Positions 6,472 through 13,242 of a stretch of 13,485 nucleotides of DNA are shown here, piece by piece (within the stretch, counting starts at the first letter, position 1; every line of letters starts with the position of its first letter). A model generated the notes under the pieces. It was not told where the DNA came from and ran no database searches. It worked only from the letters and a program-made list of their open reading frames with translations. Made by a program: the position numbers and the translations under genes. The stretch comes from Oscillibacter sp. (GTDB lineage Bacteria > Bacillota > Clostridia > Oscillospirales > Oscillospiraceae). The DNA lies in contig JAFSOM010000525.1 in the NCBI GenBank assembly GCA_017447005.1, positions 1 to 13,485 on the forward strand. The letters are read 5' to 3'.

Positions 6472-6511
6472 AGGATCTCTCACCAATCTTGTAGTATCAG
6501 GAGACGCCACA

Positions 6512-7840
6512 ATGGAGAATCAGAACTATGCGGAGGCAGTCCATAACGCGTATACGCAATGCGTGGAAGCGCTGGAGCGGAACAAGGCTCAGTTTCTGGG
6601 CAATCCCGAAAAGGACTTTTCAAGGGAAAGAAAAATCACGTTTTCATCCTGTGTCCGCTTTTGCGTGGAGGCGGGAGGCGGAGCGTTGCAAAACGAACTG
6701 CTCAAATTTTTCTCATTTGACCAAATGACGCCCACAAAATCCGCGTTTTGCCACCAAAGAGGCAAGATTTCCTCCGAAGCGTTCGCGTGTCTGTTCCATG
6801 CGTTTACAGACCGTCTGGAACGCATGGACGCCGGAAAAACGCGCAAAGGCTATCGGGTTCTGGCCTCGGACGGCTCGGCGCTCAATCTGCCTTACAATCC
6901 ATCCGATAAGGAGACGTTTCACGAAAACGGCGAAAAGAAGGGCTACAATCAAATCCATCTCAACGCGCTTTATGACCTGTCGAACGGCTGTTACGCCGAC
7001 TGCGTACTGGCACCGGAAGGAAAAGTTCATGAACGGGTCGCGCTTCAGGAAATGCTGGCGCGTTTGCCGGATACGATGAAAGCGATTTTACTCATGGACA
7101 GAGGCTTTGAAAGCTACGACGTTCTGGCCAGTCTCCTGCTTTCCGGTCAGAAATTTGTCCAGCGGCTCAAAGATGTCAACAGTAACGGGATTCTTTCGTC
7201 ATGGCATCTGCCTGACGACCGGGAATTTGATATGGAAATTCAAACGGTTCTGACCACACGCCATACGCGTGAAATCATAGAGGACAGAGAAACGTATACG
7301 GTTCTCTCGTCCCGTACCGTTTTCCATTTTCCTGACGAAAACCATCCGTTTTTTCCCATGAAACTCCGCATTCTCCGTATGGAAATCGCCCCCGGCGTCT
7401 TTGAATGCGTCGCCACAAATCTCAGCGCTGACGAGTTTTCCCTGAAGGACATCGAGGAACTCTATCATATGCGCTGGGGAGAGGAAACTTCGTTCCGCGA
7501 TTTGAAATATACGCTCGACCTGCTTCATTTCCACGCCAAAAAGCGCCAATATGTGGAACAGGAGATTTACGCCGGACTTGTCCGCTTCAATTTTTGCGGG
7601 GCGATTGCCAATCATGCCAACCCGCCCGCACCCCGTAAAAGCAAAGAACGAAAATATGATTATAAAATCTGTTTCTTTGCCGCTGTGTCCATTTGTCTGG
7701 AATACATGAAACGCGCCCCGGATTCCATGAATCCCTGCGCTTTGATAACCCGATTTCTGACGCCCATTCGTCCAGACCGTTCTTTTCCCCGTAACATCAA
7801 ATCCCAATCAGCCAAATCTTTCTTATATCGCCCCGCTTAG
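6512..7840 (+). CDS. IS4-family DDE transposase
   Basis: 442-residue cut-and-paste transposase with an RNase-H-like catalytic core, full length for the family. First catalytic Asp: D120 in VLASDGSALNLP. Second: D196 in ILLMDRGFESYDVL. Third: E325 within a perfect YREK signature, Y318-x2-R321-x3-E325-x6-K332, which defines the IS4 group. A beta-rich insertion lies between the second Asp and the Glu, as is usual here. The N-terminal 100 residues are basic/helical and probably bind the IS ends. SD CAGGAG lies 8-9 bases before ATG 6512. There is no frameshift or stop, and all catalytic residues are present, so the enzyme may be active. It is the only gene of the element. Confidence 0.93.
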   Translation: MENQNYAEAVHNAYTQCVEALERNKAQFLGNPEKDFSRERKITFSSCVRFCVEAGGGALQNELLKFFSFDQMTPTKSAFCHQRGKISSEAFACLFHAFTDRLERMDAGKTRKGYRVLASDGSALNLPYNPSDKETFHENGEKKGYNQIHLNALYDLSNGCYADCVLAPEGKVHERVALQEMLARLPDTMKAILLMDRGFESYDVLASLLLSGQKFVQRLKDVNSNGILSSWHLPDDREFDMEIQTVLTTRHTREIIEDRETYTVLSSRTVFHFPDENHPFFPMKLRILRMEIAPGVFECVATNLSADEFSLKDIEELYHMRWGEETSFRDLKYTLDLLHFHAKKRQYVEQEIYAGLVRFNFCGAIANHANPPAPRKSKERKYDYKICFFAAVSICLEYMKRAPDSMNPCALITRFLTPIRPDRSFPRNIKSQSAKSFLYRPA

Positions 7841-7874
7841 TCCAATGATAATTTGGGCTTCTTCGACTGCGCCC

Positions 7875-7893
7875 GCTTAACTAAACGAGATTG
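7875..7893 (-). repeat. Right terminal inverted repeat of the IS
   Basis: The reverse complement reads CAATCTCGTTTAGTTAAGC, differing from the left end at only two positions. Confidence 0.8.
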
Positions 7894-7951
7894 GGGGACG
7901 CCCCGCGCCGCGCTTTACGCATACGGCAGGCTCATTGTCCCCTGAAATTCC

Positions 7952-7980
7952 TTGACAATCAAATCCTTTTCCGTTACAAT
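7952..7980 (+). promoter_or_regulatory. Sigma-A promoter of lysR
   Basis: TTGACA (7952-7957), 17-base spacer, TACAAT (7975-7980): near-perfect consensus. Expected transcription start near 7987, inside the palindromic operator at 7980-8003. Confidence 0.85.
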
Positions 7981-8003
7981 TCTTTCTGAAATAGAAATAA
8001 TCG
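7980..8003 (+). promoter_or_regulatory. Candidate LysR operator, copy 1 (lysR promoter)
   Basis: A 24-bp sequence identical to 11737-11760. Its core TTTCT-GAAAT-AGAAA is an inverted repeat that fits the T-N11-A pattern of LysR-type operators; flanking ATT/AAT extend the symmetry here. It directly follows the -10 box and covers the expected start site, a position that would repress lysR. Confidence 0.7.
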
Positions 8004-8022
8004 CAGAAAAGGAGAATCAGAA

Positions 8023-8922
8023 ATGGACATCCAGCAGTTTGAGGAATTTACATCTCTGGTAGAAACGTGCAGTTTCCAAAAGACGGCGGAACTGACGAAC
8101 GTGTCCCAGTCCGCGCTGACGAAACACATTCAGAAAATGGAAGAGGAATTAGGCGTCACGTTCTTTGACCGCTCCAAGCGTTCGGTCAAGACCAATAAGT
8201 TCAGCAAAGCGTTCTATCCCTACGCAAAGCGCATTTTGGAGCTTTACCGGGAAGGCGGCTCGGCGCTGACCAGTCTGACCAATCAGGACAAATGGGCGTT
8301 GCGTATCGCCTACTCGCCCGGTTCGGCGCGTTACGGCGTCATTGAACTGCTTTCGGAGTTCGCCCGCGAAAATCCGCAGTTTTCCCTACAGTCACAGGAA
8401 AGCCATCAGTTAGCCGAACTTCTGCATAACCGTCAGGCTGATTTCGCTTTCGCCACGGAGGAAGTCATGCCCGGACACCAGATGAATCAAATCATCTACA
8501 AGACGGACGCTTTGGCGGTCGTTTTACCTTTAGACCATCCTTTAGCGGGGGAAAAATTCCTGTCCTTAAACCAGATACGGAACGAAAAATTCATCCTGCA
8601 CGTCAAGCCGGACGGCGCGCCCCATCTGGAAAGCCGGAAGTTTCTGGACTATTGCGCCGAGAAAGGCGTGACGCCGGAAGTCTGCGCGCAATCGTCCTTT
8701 ACCTCGAACATCTCCCGCATGGTGAACCAAAAGCAGGGAATCGCGGTTATGAATCGCTATCAGTTCCCCGGAGAGGGCGTCGCCGTCGCCGTCGCGGACT
8801 TCCAGCCGCGCATTGAAACCTGTATTTATATGATTTATCTGAACAACGCCCGTCTGTCCGCGCCCGCCCGGTCGTTTCTCAACTACCTGATTCAAAAGAC
8901 GGGCGAGGAAGAAGAGGATTAG
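8023..8922 (+). CDS. LysR-family transcriptional regulator
   Basis: 299 residues, the standard length of the family. The N-terminal winged helix-turn-helix spans about residues 1-60 (FEEFTSLVETCSFQKTAELT, then NVSQSALTKHIQKMEEELG and FFDRSKR). It is followed by the linker helix and a periplasmic-binding-protein-like effector domain, about residues 90-293. SD AAAGGAG lies 8 bases before ATG 8023. It faces the MATE/hydrolase operon, with only 31 bases between its stop and the hydrolase stop. Identical palindromes at its own promoter and at the MATE promoter make it the probable local regulator: self-repressing and activating the operon when bound to a small ligand. The ligand cannot be inferred. 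The very acidic C-terminus (TGEEEED) is not diagnostic. Confidence 0.93.
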   Translation: MDIQQFEEFTSLVETCSFQKTAELTNVSQSALTKHIQKMEEELGVTFFDRSKRSVKTNKFSKAFYPYAKRILELYREGGSALTSLTNQDKWALRIAYSPGSARYGVIELLSEFARENPQFSLQSQESHQLAELLHNRQADFAFATEEVMPGHQMNQIIYKTDALAVVLPLDHPLAGEKFLSLNQIRNEKFILHVKPDGAPHLESRKFLDYCAEKGVTPEVCAQSSFTSNISRMVNQKQGIAVMNRYQFPGEGVAVAVADFQPRIETCIYMIYLNNARLSAPARSFLNYLIQKTGEEEED

Positions 8923-8935
8923 AACTGAATTTCAC

Positions 8936-8955
8936 AAACGGATTAGAAGCCGTTT
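8936..8955. terminator. Weak hairpin between converging genes
   Basis: AAACGG, loop ATTAGAAG, CCGTTT lies in the lysR/hydrolase gap and overlaps the hydrolase stop. It has only six pairs and no U-tract to speak of. Possibly part of a bidirectional terminator; weakly supported. Confidence 0.25.
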
Positions 8956-10243
8956 AGAACCGCCCCGACGAGAGCCAGCCGTCCACGTAATCATGGAGCG
9001 TTTTCATAGTGTCGCCGAACTGCTCCGGGTATTCCTCACAGTGTCGGGCGGGCGTGAACTTATGGGTAGCCCCTTCTACGAAAGCAATCGTTTTATCTTC
9101 CGCCGCCGCCATACGGTAAATCGTCTCGGACGCGAGGAACTCCCAGCCGCCCGTCATACCCATGACAAGCGTCGGAACCCGGACGTGTCGCATATTTCCC
9201 GGCGGCGCGGCGTAACTGGAATCCCAGTCAATGCCCCACACATGACAGTCATCGTATCCGAAATCGTCCTCCGTCCGAATGGCGTATCCGGACAGATAGG
9301 TTTTCACGGACAGGAAACGCGCTCCCTCCCAGAAAGAATGCGTCATGGAATCGGGGCAGTCGGGTTTCCGGACGGAACGCACAATTTCCGTCGTAACGGA
9401 GCCGTCCTTATGGATGAGCGGATACGCGCCAATGGTGTGCGACATCAGGCGGACATCCTGCGGAAAGAGCTTGTTACAGAAGAACGTCTGCGCCCCGCCG
9501 GGGATGATAAACGGCTCGTCGTCGGAATAACGTCCTTTGCCCTCGTTGAGAAGCGTCAGACGTTCCAGCGCGGCGCGCACCAGCCGATTGTTACGCTCCC
9601 CCTGCGCTTTCTGGTAACTGCGGATGAACCTATCTGAGTACGTCGAACCCTTCGGGCGGAAACCGTTTGCGGGGTTGAACAGGTCAATGTCGCGGTTCAG
9701 ATTCAGGCCGTCCGTCTCATCGATAACCGCCGGGTCTAAGCTGAACAACTGCATGACCGCGTTGCCCCAGTTGGAATCCAGCAACATGATTCCGTCCGCC
9801 GGGGGCGGAACGTCCTTTCTGTGGTAGGGATAGAGCTTTTCCGGCCCCTGAAAGACCGTCGGGCCGTTCTCCGCTAACGCCTGATACGCGCTCATGAGCG
9901 TACCGCCGCCGCTATGCCCCATCAGAATGACGCTTCCGCCGTTCCGCTCGCGCAGATACTCCACAGCGTCTTTCACGCAACGCATTTTTTCGTTTTGGGA
10001 AAACAGAATCCCTTCCTTGTTCATCACGTTGGCGCACAGAACCGTGTAGCCCCGTACCGCCAGTTCCGGCCCCGTGGGGAATGTCATGTAATCCTCGTCG
10101 GAGTGCATAACCAAAACGTTAATGTCCTCTTTGCCGGACGGCGTGAGCGGCTCGTACAGCGCCCCGGGAATCCGCCGCCCCAGCCGGACAAACGTCGTTT
10201 TGACGCCTTCCGCGTCATAATGCCGCTTCCTGTTCCGTCTCAT
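8954..10243 (-). CDS. Alpha/beta-hydrolase-fold enzyme
   Basis: 429-residue cytoplasmic hydrolase (no signal peptide or membrane segment). The nucleophile elbow is GHSGGG with Ser111, preceded by strand residues SVILM. A conserved-looking C-terminal His394 lies in VEGATHKFTP, after the strand HVRVPTLVMGMTGG; the acid is less obvious, with Glu368 (GGWEF) or a nearby acidic residue as candidate. The N-terminal strand INVLVMHSDEDYMTFPTG, then ELAVRGYTVLCANV, fits the fold. About 200 residues between Ser and His form a large cap, so a bulky or unusual substrate is likely. The ATG at 10243 lies one base after the MATE stop (TGA-c-ATG), and its SD (GGAAGGAAGGG) is inside the MATE gene, so the two are translationally coupled. 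Exact reaction unknown: esterase, amidase or lactonase are all possible. Confidence 0.85.
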   Translation of the reverse strand: MRRNRKRHYDAEGVKTTFVRLGRRIPGALYEPLTPSGKEDINVLVMHSDEDYMTFPTGPELAVRGYTVLCANVMNKEGILFSQNEKMRCVKDAVEYLRERNGGSVILMGHSGGGTLMSAYQALAENGPTVFQGPEKLYPYHRKDVPPPADGIMLLDSNWGNAVMQLFSLDPAVIDETDGLNLNRDIDLFNPANGFRPKGSTYSDRFIRSYQKAQGERNNRLVRAALERLTLLNEGKGRYSDDEPFIIPGGAQTFFCNKLFPQDVRLMSHTIGAYPLIHKDGSVTTEIVRSVRKPDCPDSMTHSFWEGARFLSVKTYLSGYAIRTEDDFGYDDCHVWGIDWDSSYAAPPGNMRHVRVPTLVMGMTGGWEFLASETIYRMAAAEDKTIAFVEGATHKFTPARHCEEYPEQFGDTMKTLHDYVDGWLSSGRF

Positions 10244-10244
10244 G

Positions 10245-11636
10245 TCATGCCCTTCCTTCCGTATTGTCCGCCGTCTCCGCGAATTTGCCGTTGATAAGGT
10301 TCAGCGCGTGCAGTCCGAGCGGGAGTACGACCACGATACTGAGCATATCGGCAATGGCCTGCGTCGCCGCTACGCCGTTAATGCCCCAGAACAACGGCGC
10401 AATCCATAACGCCGGGAAGAAGCAGTAGCCTTGTCGGGAGAGATTGATAATCAGGGCGTTGCGGGCCTGTCCGATTCCGGCGTAGAACATATTGATAATG
10501 GAATTGAGCGCGTGAATCGGCAAAGCCAGACATTGCAGACGGATACAGAGTAAGCCAAGGCGCAAGACTTCGGCGTCCGCCTCGCGGTTGAAGGCGTGGA
10601 CAATGGGGCTTGCGAAAACGGTAATCAACGCGCCGATAACGACCGCGCCAACAGCGGAGAGCGCGCAACTGAACGTGTAGCTTTCCTTGACGCGTTTCCA
10701 CGCTTTCGCGCCCCAGTTGAAGCCGACGACAGGCTGATAACCCTGTCCGAAACCGAGGATAATGGCGAATGGGAACTCCATCACGCGGTTTGCGACCGAC
10801 AGCGCCGCCAGCGCGGAAGTGGAGAAACTCCCGGCGACGCGGTTAATGGACACCGCCGCCACGACGGCCAGCGCGGAGCGGAAAAAGGAACTCGACCCGA
10901 TAGCGACGACTTCCCGAATATCCTGCCAGACGTAGCGGAAATGCCGCAAAGCAATTTCAACGGAGGTGGTTTTCCGGAAGTAGGGCCAGAGCAGAATGCA
11001 AAAGCTAACAAATTTAGAGATTGCGGTAGCCATGGACGCGCCCGCGACGCCTAAATCAAAGGTGTAAATAAAGAGCGGGTCAAGAAAGCAGTTCAGCACG
11101 CCGCCGAAACCGATTCCGACCATAGCGAACATCGCGCTTCCCTCGCTCCGCAGACACATATTCAGAATGAAACTGCCAATCATAAACGGCGCGGCGTACA
11201 ATACGTAAGTTGCGTACTGCATGGAATAGGCGGCGCAGTCGTCGGTGGCGCCCAGAACATAGACCAAATCGCCGATGACGAAACGACAAATCACCATGAA
11301 AATGACGCCCAGTCCAAGTCCCGTGAGAATGGACGTGGAAAGAACCCGGTTGGCGTCGCTCTTCTTCTCCGCGCCCAAAAGCCGGGAAATGTAACTGCAC
11401 GCGCCCGCGCCAATCAGGGAACCAATGATAGTAATCGTCCGTTCAAGGGAACTGTTGACGCCTACCGCCGCCGTCGCGTTTGTCCCCAGCGTACTGACAA
11501 AATAGGTGTCCACCAAGTTGTAAACCGTGGTAATCAACTGCGCCACAATGGTCGGCACCGCCATTTTAGGAATCAGCGTGGCGATGTTCTCCTCCAACAT
11601 CACCCGCTTTTTCTCGTTGGAAATTGCCGCTCTCAT
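10245..11636 (-). CDS. MATE-family multidrug/toxin efflux transporter
   Basis: 463-residue inner-membrane exporter using an Na+ or H+ gradient; length and about 12 hydrophobic segments fit the family. It opens with LEENIATLIPKMAVPTIVAQ, then TTVYNLVDTYFVSTLGTNAT, the classic MATE helix-1/2 sequence. The second half repeats the pattern (FPFAIILGFGQGYQPVVGFN, where Q-P-x-x-x-x-N is typical), consistent with the internal two-fold repeat. MepA/DinF-like subgroup by general look. The start at 11636 is chosen because AGGGG lies 7 bases upstream; the frame is open further but without an SD. It is first in an operon with the hydrolase. Promoter at 11719-11690 and a LysR operator centred 64 bases before the expected start site suggest activation by the neighbouring regulator. 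Confidence 0.93.
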   Translation of the reverse strand: MRAAISNEKKRVMLEENIATLIPKMAVPTIVAQLITTVYNLVDTYFVSTLGTNATAAVGVNSSLERTITIIGSLIGAGACSYISRLLGAEKKSDANRVLSTSILTGLGLGVIFMVICRFVIGDLVYVLGATDDCAAYSMQYATYVLYAAPFMIGSFILNMCLRSEGSAMFAMVGIGFGGVLNCFLDPLFIYTFDLGVAGASMATAISKFVSFCILLWPYFRKTTSVEIALRHFRYVWQDIREVVAIGSSSFFRSALAVVAAVSINRVAGSFSTSALAALSVANRVMEFPFAIILGFGQGYQPVVGFNWGAKAWKRVKESYTFSCALSAVGAVVIGALITVFASPIVHAFNREADAEVLRLGLLCIRLQCLALPIHALNSIINMFYAGIGQARNALIINLSRQGYCFFPALWIAPLFWGINGVAATQAIADMLSIVVVLPLGLHALNLINGKFAETADNTEGRA

Positions 11637-11689
11637 AGTATTTCCCCTCTCCATCCGTTTCCGTCCGCCGTCCGCCACTTTACGGATTG

Positions 11690-11719
11690 GTTATAACACG
11701 GAAAATCGACAAAGTTCAA
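11690..11719 (-). promoter_or_regulatory. Promoter of the MATE-hydrolase operon
   Basis: Minus strand TTGAAC (11719-11714), 18-base spacer, TATAAC (11695-11690). Start expected near 11683, giving a leader of about 47 bases. The long spacer and imperfect hexamers fit a promoter that needs an activator. Confidence 0.6.
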
Positions 11720-11736
11720 TTCCGTTTTGGCGCGCG

Positions 11737-11760
11737 TTCTTTCTGAAATAGAAATAATCG
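11737..11760 (-). promoter_or_regulatory. Candidate LysR operator, copy 2 (MATE promoter)
   Basis: Identical over 24 bp to 7980-8003. The palindrome TTTCT-GAAAT-AGAAA has its centre at 11747, about 64 bases upstream of the expected start and about 30 upstream of the -35 hexamer, where LysR-type activators usually have their recognition site. Confidence 0.7.
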
Positions 11761-11778
11761 GACAGGCGTTTCGCGCAT

Positions 11779-11821
11779 AAAAAAGCCCCTCAAATCCGCA
11801 TGAAAAGCGAATTTGAGAGGC
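11779..11821 (-). terminator. Orphan intrinsic terminator upstream of the MATE promoter
   Basis: In minus-strand RNA a 15-bp stem (11821-11807 with 11799-11785, two G.U pairs) with a 7-base loop is followed by six U. It is a strong terminator, but no minus-strand gene lies upstream of it within the window before the tannase-like fragment on the other strand. It insulates the MATE promoter and may be left from a deleted gene. Confidence 0.8.
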
Positions 11822-12129
11822 CTTCGTTCCGGGGATAGCCACTTCCAACATTTTTCGTGTCAATGCGCGGACAATACGCGTCTCCGGTGTTTCTATGGAA
11901 GTCTCATTACACGCCGTTCGCGTAAAAGTTTGATTGGCAAGGCGTTGCCGGAGGCCTATGGAAAGGCTTTTATGAAACCTTACTCCCCCTAAATCCCCCT
12001 TATTAGGGGGGACTTGTCCTGTTTTCAGCATTCCTCCGCCTTGACGGGGGAGTGGATTAGGGGAGAAATTCAGTTGCGCGCAATTTGCCAAGAAATTGTA
12101 TACGCATACTTACACGCCTGCTGATTTTG
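11822..12129. other. Intergenic region without a recognised gene
   Basis: No SD-preceded ORF on either strand. A minus-strand open frame crosses here, but it also runs through the terminator, operator and MATE promoter, so it is not credible. The region is bounded by an outward-facing terminator on each side and contains the C/G-run palindromic element described separately. It looks like intergenic repeat DNA. Confidence 0.5.
11983..12065. repeat. 83-bp palindromic intergenic element
   Basis: Outer arms CTCCCCCTAAATCC (11983-11996) and GGATTAGGGGAG (12054-12065) are inverted repeats with two extra bases on the left. Inside is a second hairpin, TCCCCCT-TATT-AGGGGGGA (11994-12012), and a weaker CTCC/GGAG pair (about 12033-12052). 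Nested hairpins with C/G runs are typical of small dispersed, non-coding repeats. Only one copy is present in this window. Confidence 0.6.
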
Positions 12130-12159
12130 AACCCCGCTTGGCAAAGCTGGGTTTCTTTT
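12130..12159 (+). terminator. Orphan plus-strand terminator
   Basis: AACCCCGCTT, loop GGCA, AAGCTGGGTT (one C/T mismatch at the sixth pair), followed by TCTTTTG. Points rightwards, yet no plus-strand gene precedes it; it lies just before the truncated hydrolase. Confidence 0.55.
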
Positions 12160-12167
12160 GATATAAA

Positions 12168-13115
12168 TTGCATAACAAAGCGTCGCGTAGCGATGAGCGT
12201 AAGTTCGGACGCTTCAAATACGCCGCGCAGCGCTATTGTCCTATCGCCGACATTGAAAACGCCGACATTGCCTATGCGTGGTGGTGGCTTGACCTCGCCG
12301 ACGCGGGCGGGACTTACGGCGACAGCTTCACCGCGTTCGACCGACGCTTGCAGGAACTGGAGGCCGACGCCTTTGTAGAATACCTGAACGGCCTGAACCT
12401 CAAAGACGCGGACGGAAACGCGCTGACTTTAGACGGTCTGCGCGCCGGGACGTACTATGACGCGATTTTGCAAAACGTATCGGACGCGCTCAACGCGGCT
12501 GTGGCGACGGGCGACATTGACCCGGCGACCGCCTACCCGGATTCCGCTGCGTGGCTTGTCCAAAACGACGACGGAACATGGAGCGTCACGGATATGGCGG
12601 GCTTCATGATTGGCACGGGACTAGTCAACGAGCGGAACAAGGCGATTCCGGGCTTTGACGCGCTGGACAAGTCCGCCGAAAACAACGCGTTCGGAACGCC
12701 CGCTGACGAGGCCGTACACTTTTCGCGGAGCGTGGCGGAGATTCTTTCGGCGAATTACGAGGAGTTGTCCGCGCTGGACGGATTCAACGCCGAACAGGTT
12801 GACGCTTATATTTCGGAGGCGTTGACCGGCGACGGCGCGGACGCGATTTCGCGTCAGGCGGATTTGCTCAACGCTACGGAAATTATGCTGGGGAACAACG
12901 GCCTAACGCCGGTCAATCCCGCGCTCTACTGGCGCGACCGGAGCGGTACCGCCGACCAGCACACGTCGTTCAGCGTGGGCTATAACATCTGTCTTGCGGC
13001 GCAATCCCTCGGACTGGACGCGGACTATCATCTGGTCTGGGATATGCCGCACGGCAGTAACGAGGGAACTTCCACGGGTACGTTTATCGAGTGGATTCAC
13101 GAGATATGCGCGTAA
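12168..13115 (+). pseudogene. Subtype-B tannase-like alpha/beta hydrolase, N-terminal half lost
   Basis: Family sequence starts only at about base 12220 (YCPIADIENADIAYAWWW); upstream the open frame is junk beginning at a TTG without SD. Intact relatives are about 470-600 residues, secreted or surface esterases acting on gallate and related esters. Retained are the cap/lid part and the C-terminal core: DRSGTADQHTSFSVGYNI, then DADYHLVWDMPHGSNEG, then GTFIEWIHEIC. Counting from 12168, Asp263 and His295 are 32 residues apart, the same spacing I recall for the catalytic Asp419/His451 of Lactobacillus plantarum tannase. The Ser nucleophile, its GxSxG motif and any signal peptide lie in the missing half, so the enzyme cannot work. 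The remaining codons are undamaged (no stop over about 300 codons), so truncation is probably recent. A strong terminator follows. Confidence 0.7.
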
Positions 13116-13138
13116 TGCGCGGAGCGTATGAAATGAAA

Positions 13139-13174
13139 AGGCTGTCCCGTCAAAAATGACGGGACGCCTTTTTA
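13139..13174. terminator. Bidirectional intrinsic terminator
   Basis: AGGC-t-GTCCCGTC, loop AAAAAT, GACGGGAC-GCCT: twelve pairs with one bulge, followed by TTTTTAG on the plus strand and, on the minus strand, by the T-rich CTTTTCATTTC. It serves the hydrolase remnant and the converging methyltransferase gene. Confidence 0.9.
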
Positions 13175-13242
13175 GCCTTGCGGCGCGGCGTCCGCGTGGG
13201 AATTGCTCCATAAGGAAAATACAATGCGCTCTCCCCGCCGTT

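Larger units (their letters stand above)
6371..7893 (+). mobile_element. IS4-family insertion sequence (about 1.5 kb)
   Basis: Defined by terminal inverted repeats at 6371-6389 and 7875-7893 around a single YREK-type transposase gene. The left end interrupts the LRR protein gene. The right end lies about 60 bases before the lysR promoter. I could not find a convincing target-site duplication, so an adjacent deletion after insertion, or outer ends a few bases off, remain possible. The interrupted LRR gene is not recognisable on the right side. Confidence 0.8.

Noticed and set aside
6361..7901. GGACGC direct repeat (6361-6366 and 7896-7901) as the IS target duplication
   Set aside because: It does not adjoin the inverted repeats equally (4 bases away on the left, 2 on the right), so chance in this GC-rich sequence is likely.
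8993..9637. 214-codon plus-strand open frame antisense to the hydrolase
   Set aside because: Arg/Pro-rich composition typical of an antisense frame in GC-rich third positions; the minus strand has an intact enzyme.
7980..11760. The 24-bp pair as direct repeats bounding a mobile cassette
   Set aside because: No integrase or transposase lies between them, the sequence is internally palindromic, and both copies sit at promoter positions expected for an operator.
11633..12091. 152-codon minus-strand open frame
   Set aside because: It runs through an intrinsic terminator, the LysR operator, the MATE promoter and the C/G palindrome, has no SD and reads as repeat-derived sequence.
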